A stretch of 64,000 bases of DNA, taken from positions 123,641-187,640 of the forward strand of contig JBGPHC010000005.1 of assembly GCA_041484195.1 (NCBI GenBank), written 5' to 3'. Positions 63,350 to 64,000 of this stretch are shown piece after piece. A program made the translations under genes and the position numbers. How positions within the stretch are numbered: the stretch's first letter is position 1; every line of letters begins with the position of its first letter. The notes beneath the pieces were generated by a model. That model was not told the DNA's origin. It saw only the letters and a list, made by a program, of their open reading frames with translations, and searched no databases. Source of the stretch: PSRI01 sp041484195. GTDB lineage: Bacteria > Bacteroidota > Bacteroidia > Chitinophagales > Chitinophagaceae.

Positions 63350-64000
63350 ACCCATTTAGGCCGCACTGGCCATATAGCGGTAGGGTGGGTTCGCCATAAA
63401 TCGCTCTATGAGCTGGTGCCAGAGGCTTCTCATTGAATTTCTGCCATCGAACCGGAAAAAGAATTCATCCAGATATCCACTCACAAACCGTTCGGAACAG
63501 TGATGGTGAATGCCTCTCAGCCATCCTTTCAAATTCATCAGCACCACATACATTCCCGGTACTCTTTTTCAGCCTCTGGATGGCCCCTGGATGATTTCAT
63601 GTTTATCCATAGATGTCTCATTCCCTTTCCACTTGAAATCCCTGCATTTTCCAGTTCAATTTCCCAGTCAATAATTTGTGTAAGACCCGGCCTTCCAGCT
63701 TCTTTGTTCCCTTTACCATTGGCCCGGCGTCTTGCAGTAACCTTCACTCTTCTGGCTGCAATCGCCACCAATTTCCCTGCTCCTTTGCGTTTGCCCCGCA
63801 GGCCTCCAATCAATAAATCCTCCAGGCCTAAATCGCGATCCATAGGATTACTGTCGCTGCTTTTCATCGCCTCCTGGGTCTTGCGCTTGAAGAGCCAGGA
63901 TGATTTTTGATTGATGGAAAACTCCCGGGCCAGCTCCGGGGTGGACATGCCCTTCAATGATGAGTTTTAGCTGCACGATCATTGAAAAATATTTTCCTGA
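63350..64000 (-). pseudogene. Degraded IS1595-type (ISXO2-like) transposase, running off the window
   Basis: Two overlapping minus-strand frames together resemble one ISXO2-like transposase. The N-terminal part (63538-63957) has KGMSTPELAREFSINQKSSWLFKRKTQEAMKSS and LEDLLIGGLRGKRKGAGKLVAIA, with the expected acidic DDE start (xVDEFxIGG) changed to LEDLLIGG. The C-terminal part (63356-63553) has MNLKGWLRGIHHHCSERF, in another frame, so at least one frameshift separates them. Upstream of 63957 a stop and further frame changes appear. It shares its end with the copy at 2661. It borders susC, 150 bases upstream of its start. Confidence 0.78.

Overview
The window is a 64 kb piece of chromosome from a member of the Bacteroidota, most likely the family Chitinophagaceae (order Chitinophagales). 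This rests on a SusC/SusD pair, a T9SS C-terminal sorting domain and a gliding-motility-type C-terminal domain, lipoproteins with Cys-Lys-Lys signals, a SecDF fusion, BshB1 (bacillithiol), a two-part methylmalonyl-CoA mutase, and promoters of the Bacteroidota type (TAnnTTTG near -7). The species is not identifiable from sequence alone. Coding density is high, genes sit in short mixed-strand units, and no tRNA, rRNA, CRISPR array or prophage was seen.

Layout. 0-3 kb: a membrane-anchored coiled-coil protein, a bactofilin, an AtpI-like membrane protein, an SprT-like metalloprotease and a GNAT acetyltransferase, followed by a broken IS1595-type transposase tail. 3-13 kb: cell-envelope proteins of poorly known function (a DUF4139/MuiA-type protein, two secreted proteins), gamma-glutamyltransferase and a PKD/gliding-type surface protein. 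13-19 kb: glutamine cyclotransferase, sucC, bshB1, and the two-gene agmatine-to-putrescine pathway (aguB-aguA). 19-30 kb: Rieske protein, zinc-type CDF exporter, acyl-CoA dehydrogenase, YggS, methylmalonyl-CoA mutase large chain, an A-type Fe-S carrier and secDF. 30-40 kb: a class A beta-lactamase-like lipoprotein, an aminotransferase, a glycine-rich T9SS cargo, a DUF1080 protein, icd, and the manganese unit mntR-mntH with a visible operator. 40-55 kb: RidA, a phosphorylase-like glucan enzyme that lacks the PLP lysine, thioesterase, MFS exporter, a rhodanese-thioredoxin fusion, a site-2 protease, an ABC-F protein, a 2-hydroxyacid dehydrogenase and a serine hydrolase.

The most interesting region is 54.1-63.3 kb, read entirely on the minus strand: SusC, SusD, a terminator, then phosphonoacetate hydrolase (phnA), phosphonoacetaldehyde dehydrogenase (phnY) and a glycine-oxidase-like FAD enzyme. 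Together they look like a complete outer-membrane-to-phosphate route for 2-aminoethylphosphonate or an N-alkylated relative: uptake by SusCD, oxidative deamination by the FAD enzyme (no PhnW transaminase or PhnX is present), oxidation to phosphonoacetate, and C-P bond cleavage to acetate and phosphate. A SusCD importer tied to phosphonates would be unusual. A LacI/PurR-like palindrome lies upstream of susC, and a degraded IS1595-type transposase abuts the locus on its right.

Other signals are listed separately: a candidate sRNA or attenuator terminator near 6.1 kb, REP-like palindromic repeats near 26.4 kb, degenerate direct repeats near 8.3 kb, and a perfect palindrome in the promoter of the T9SS protein.
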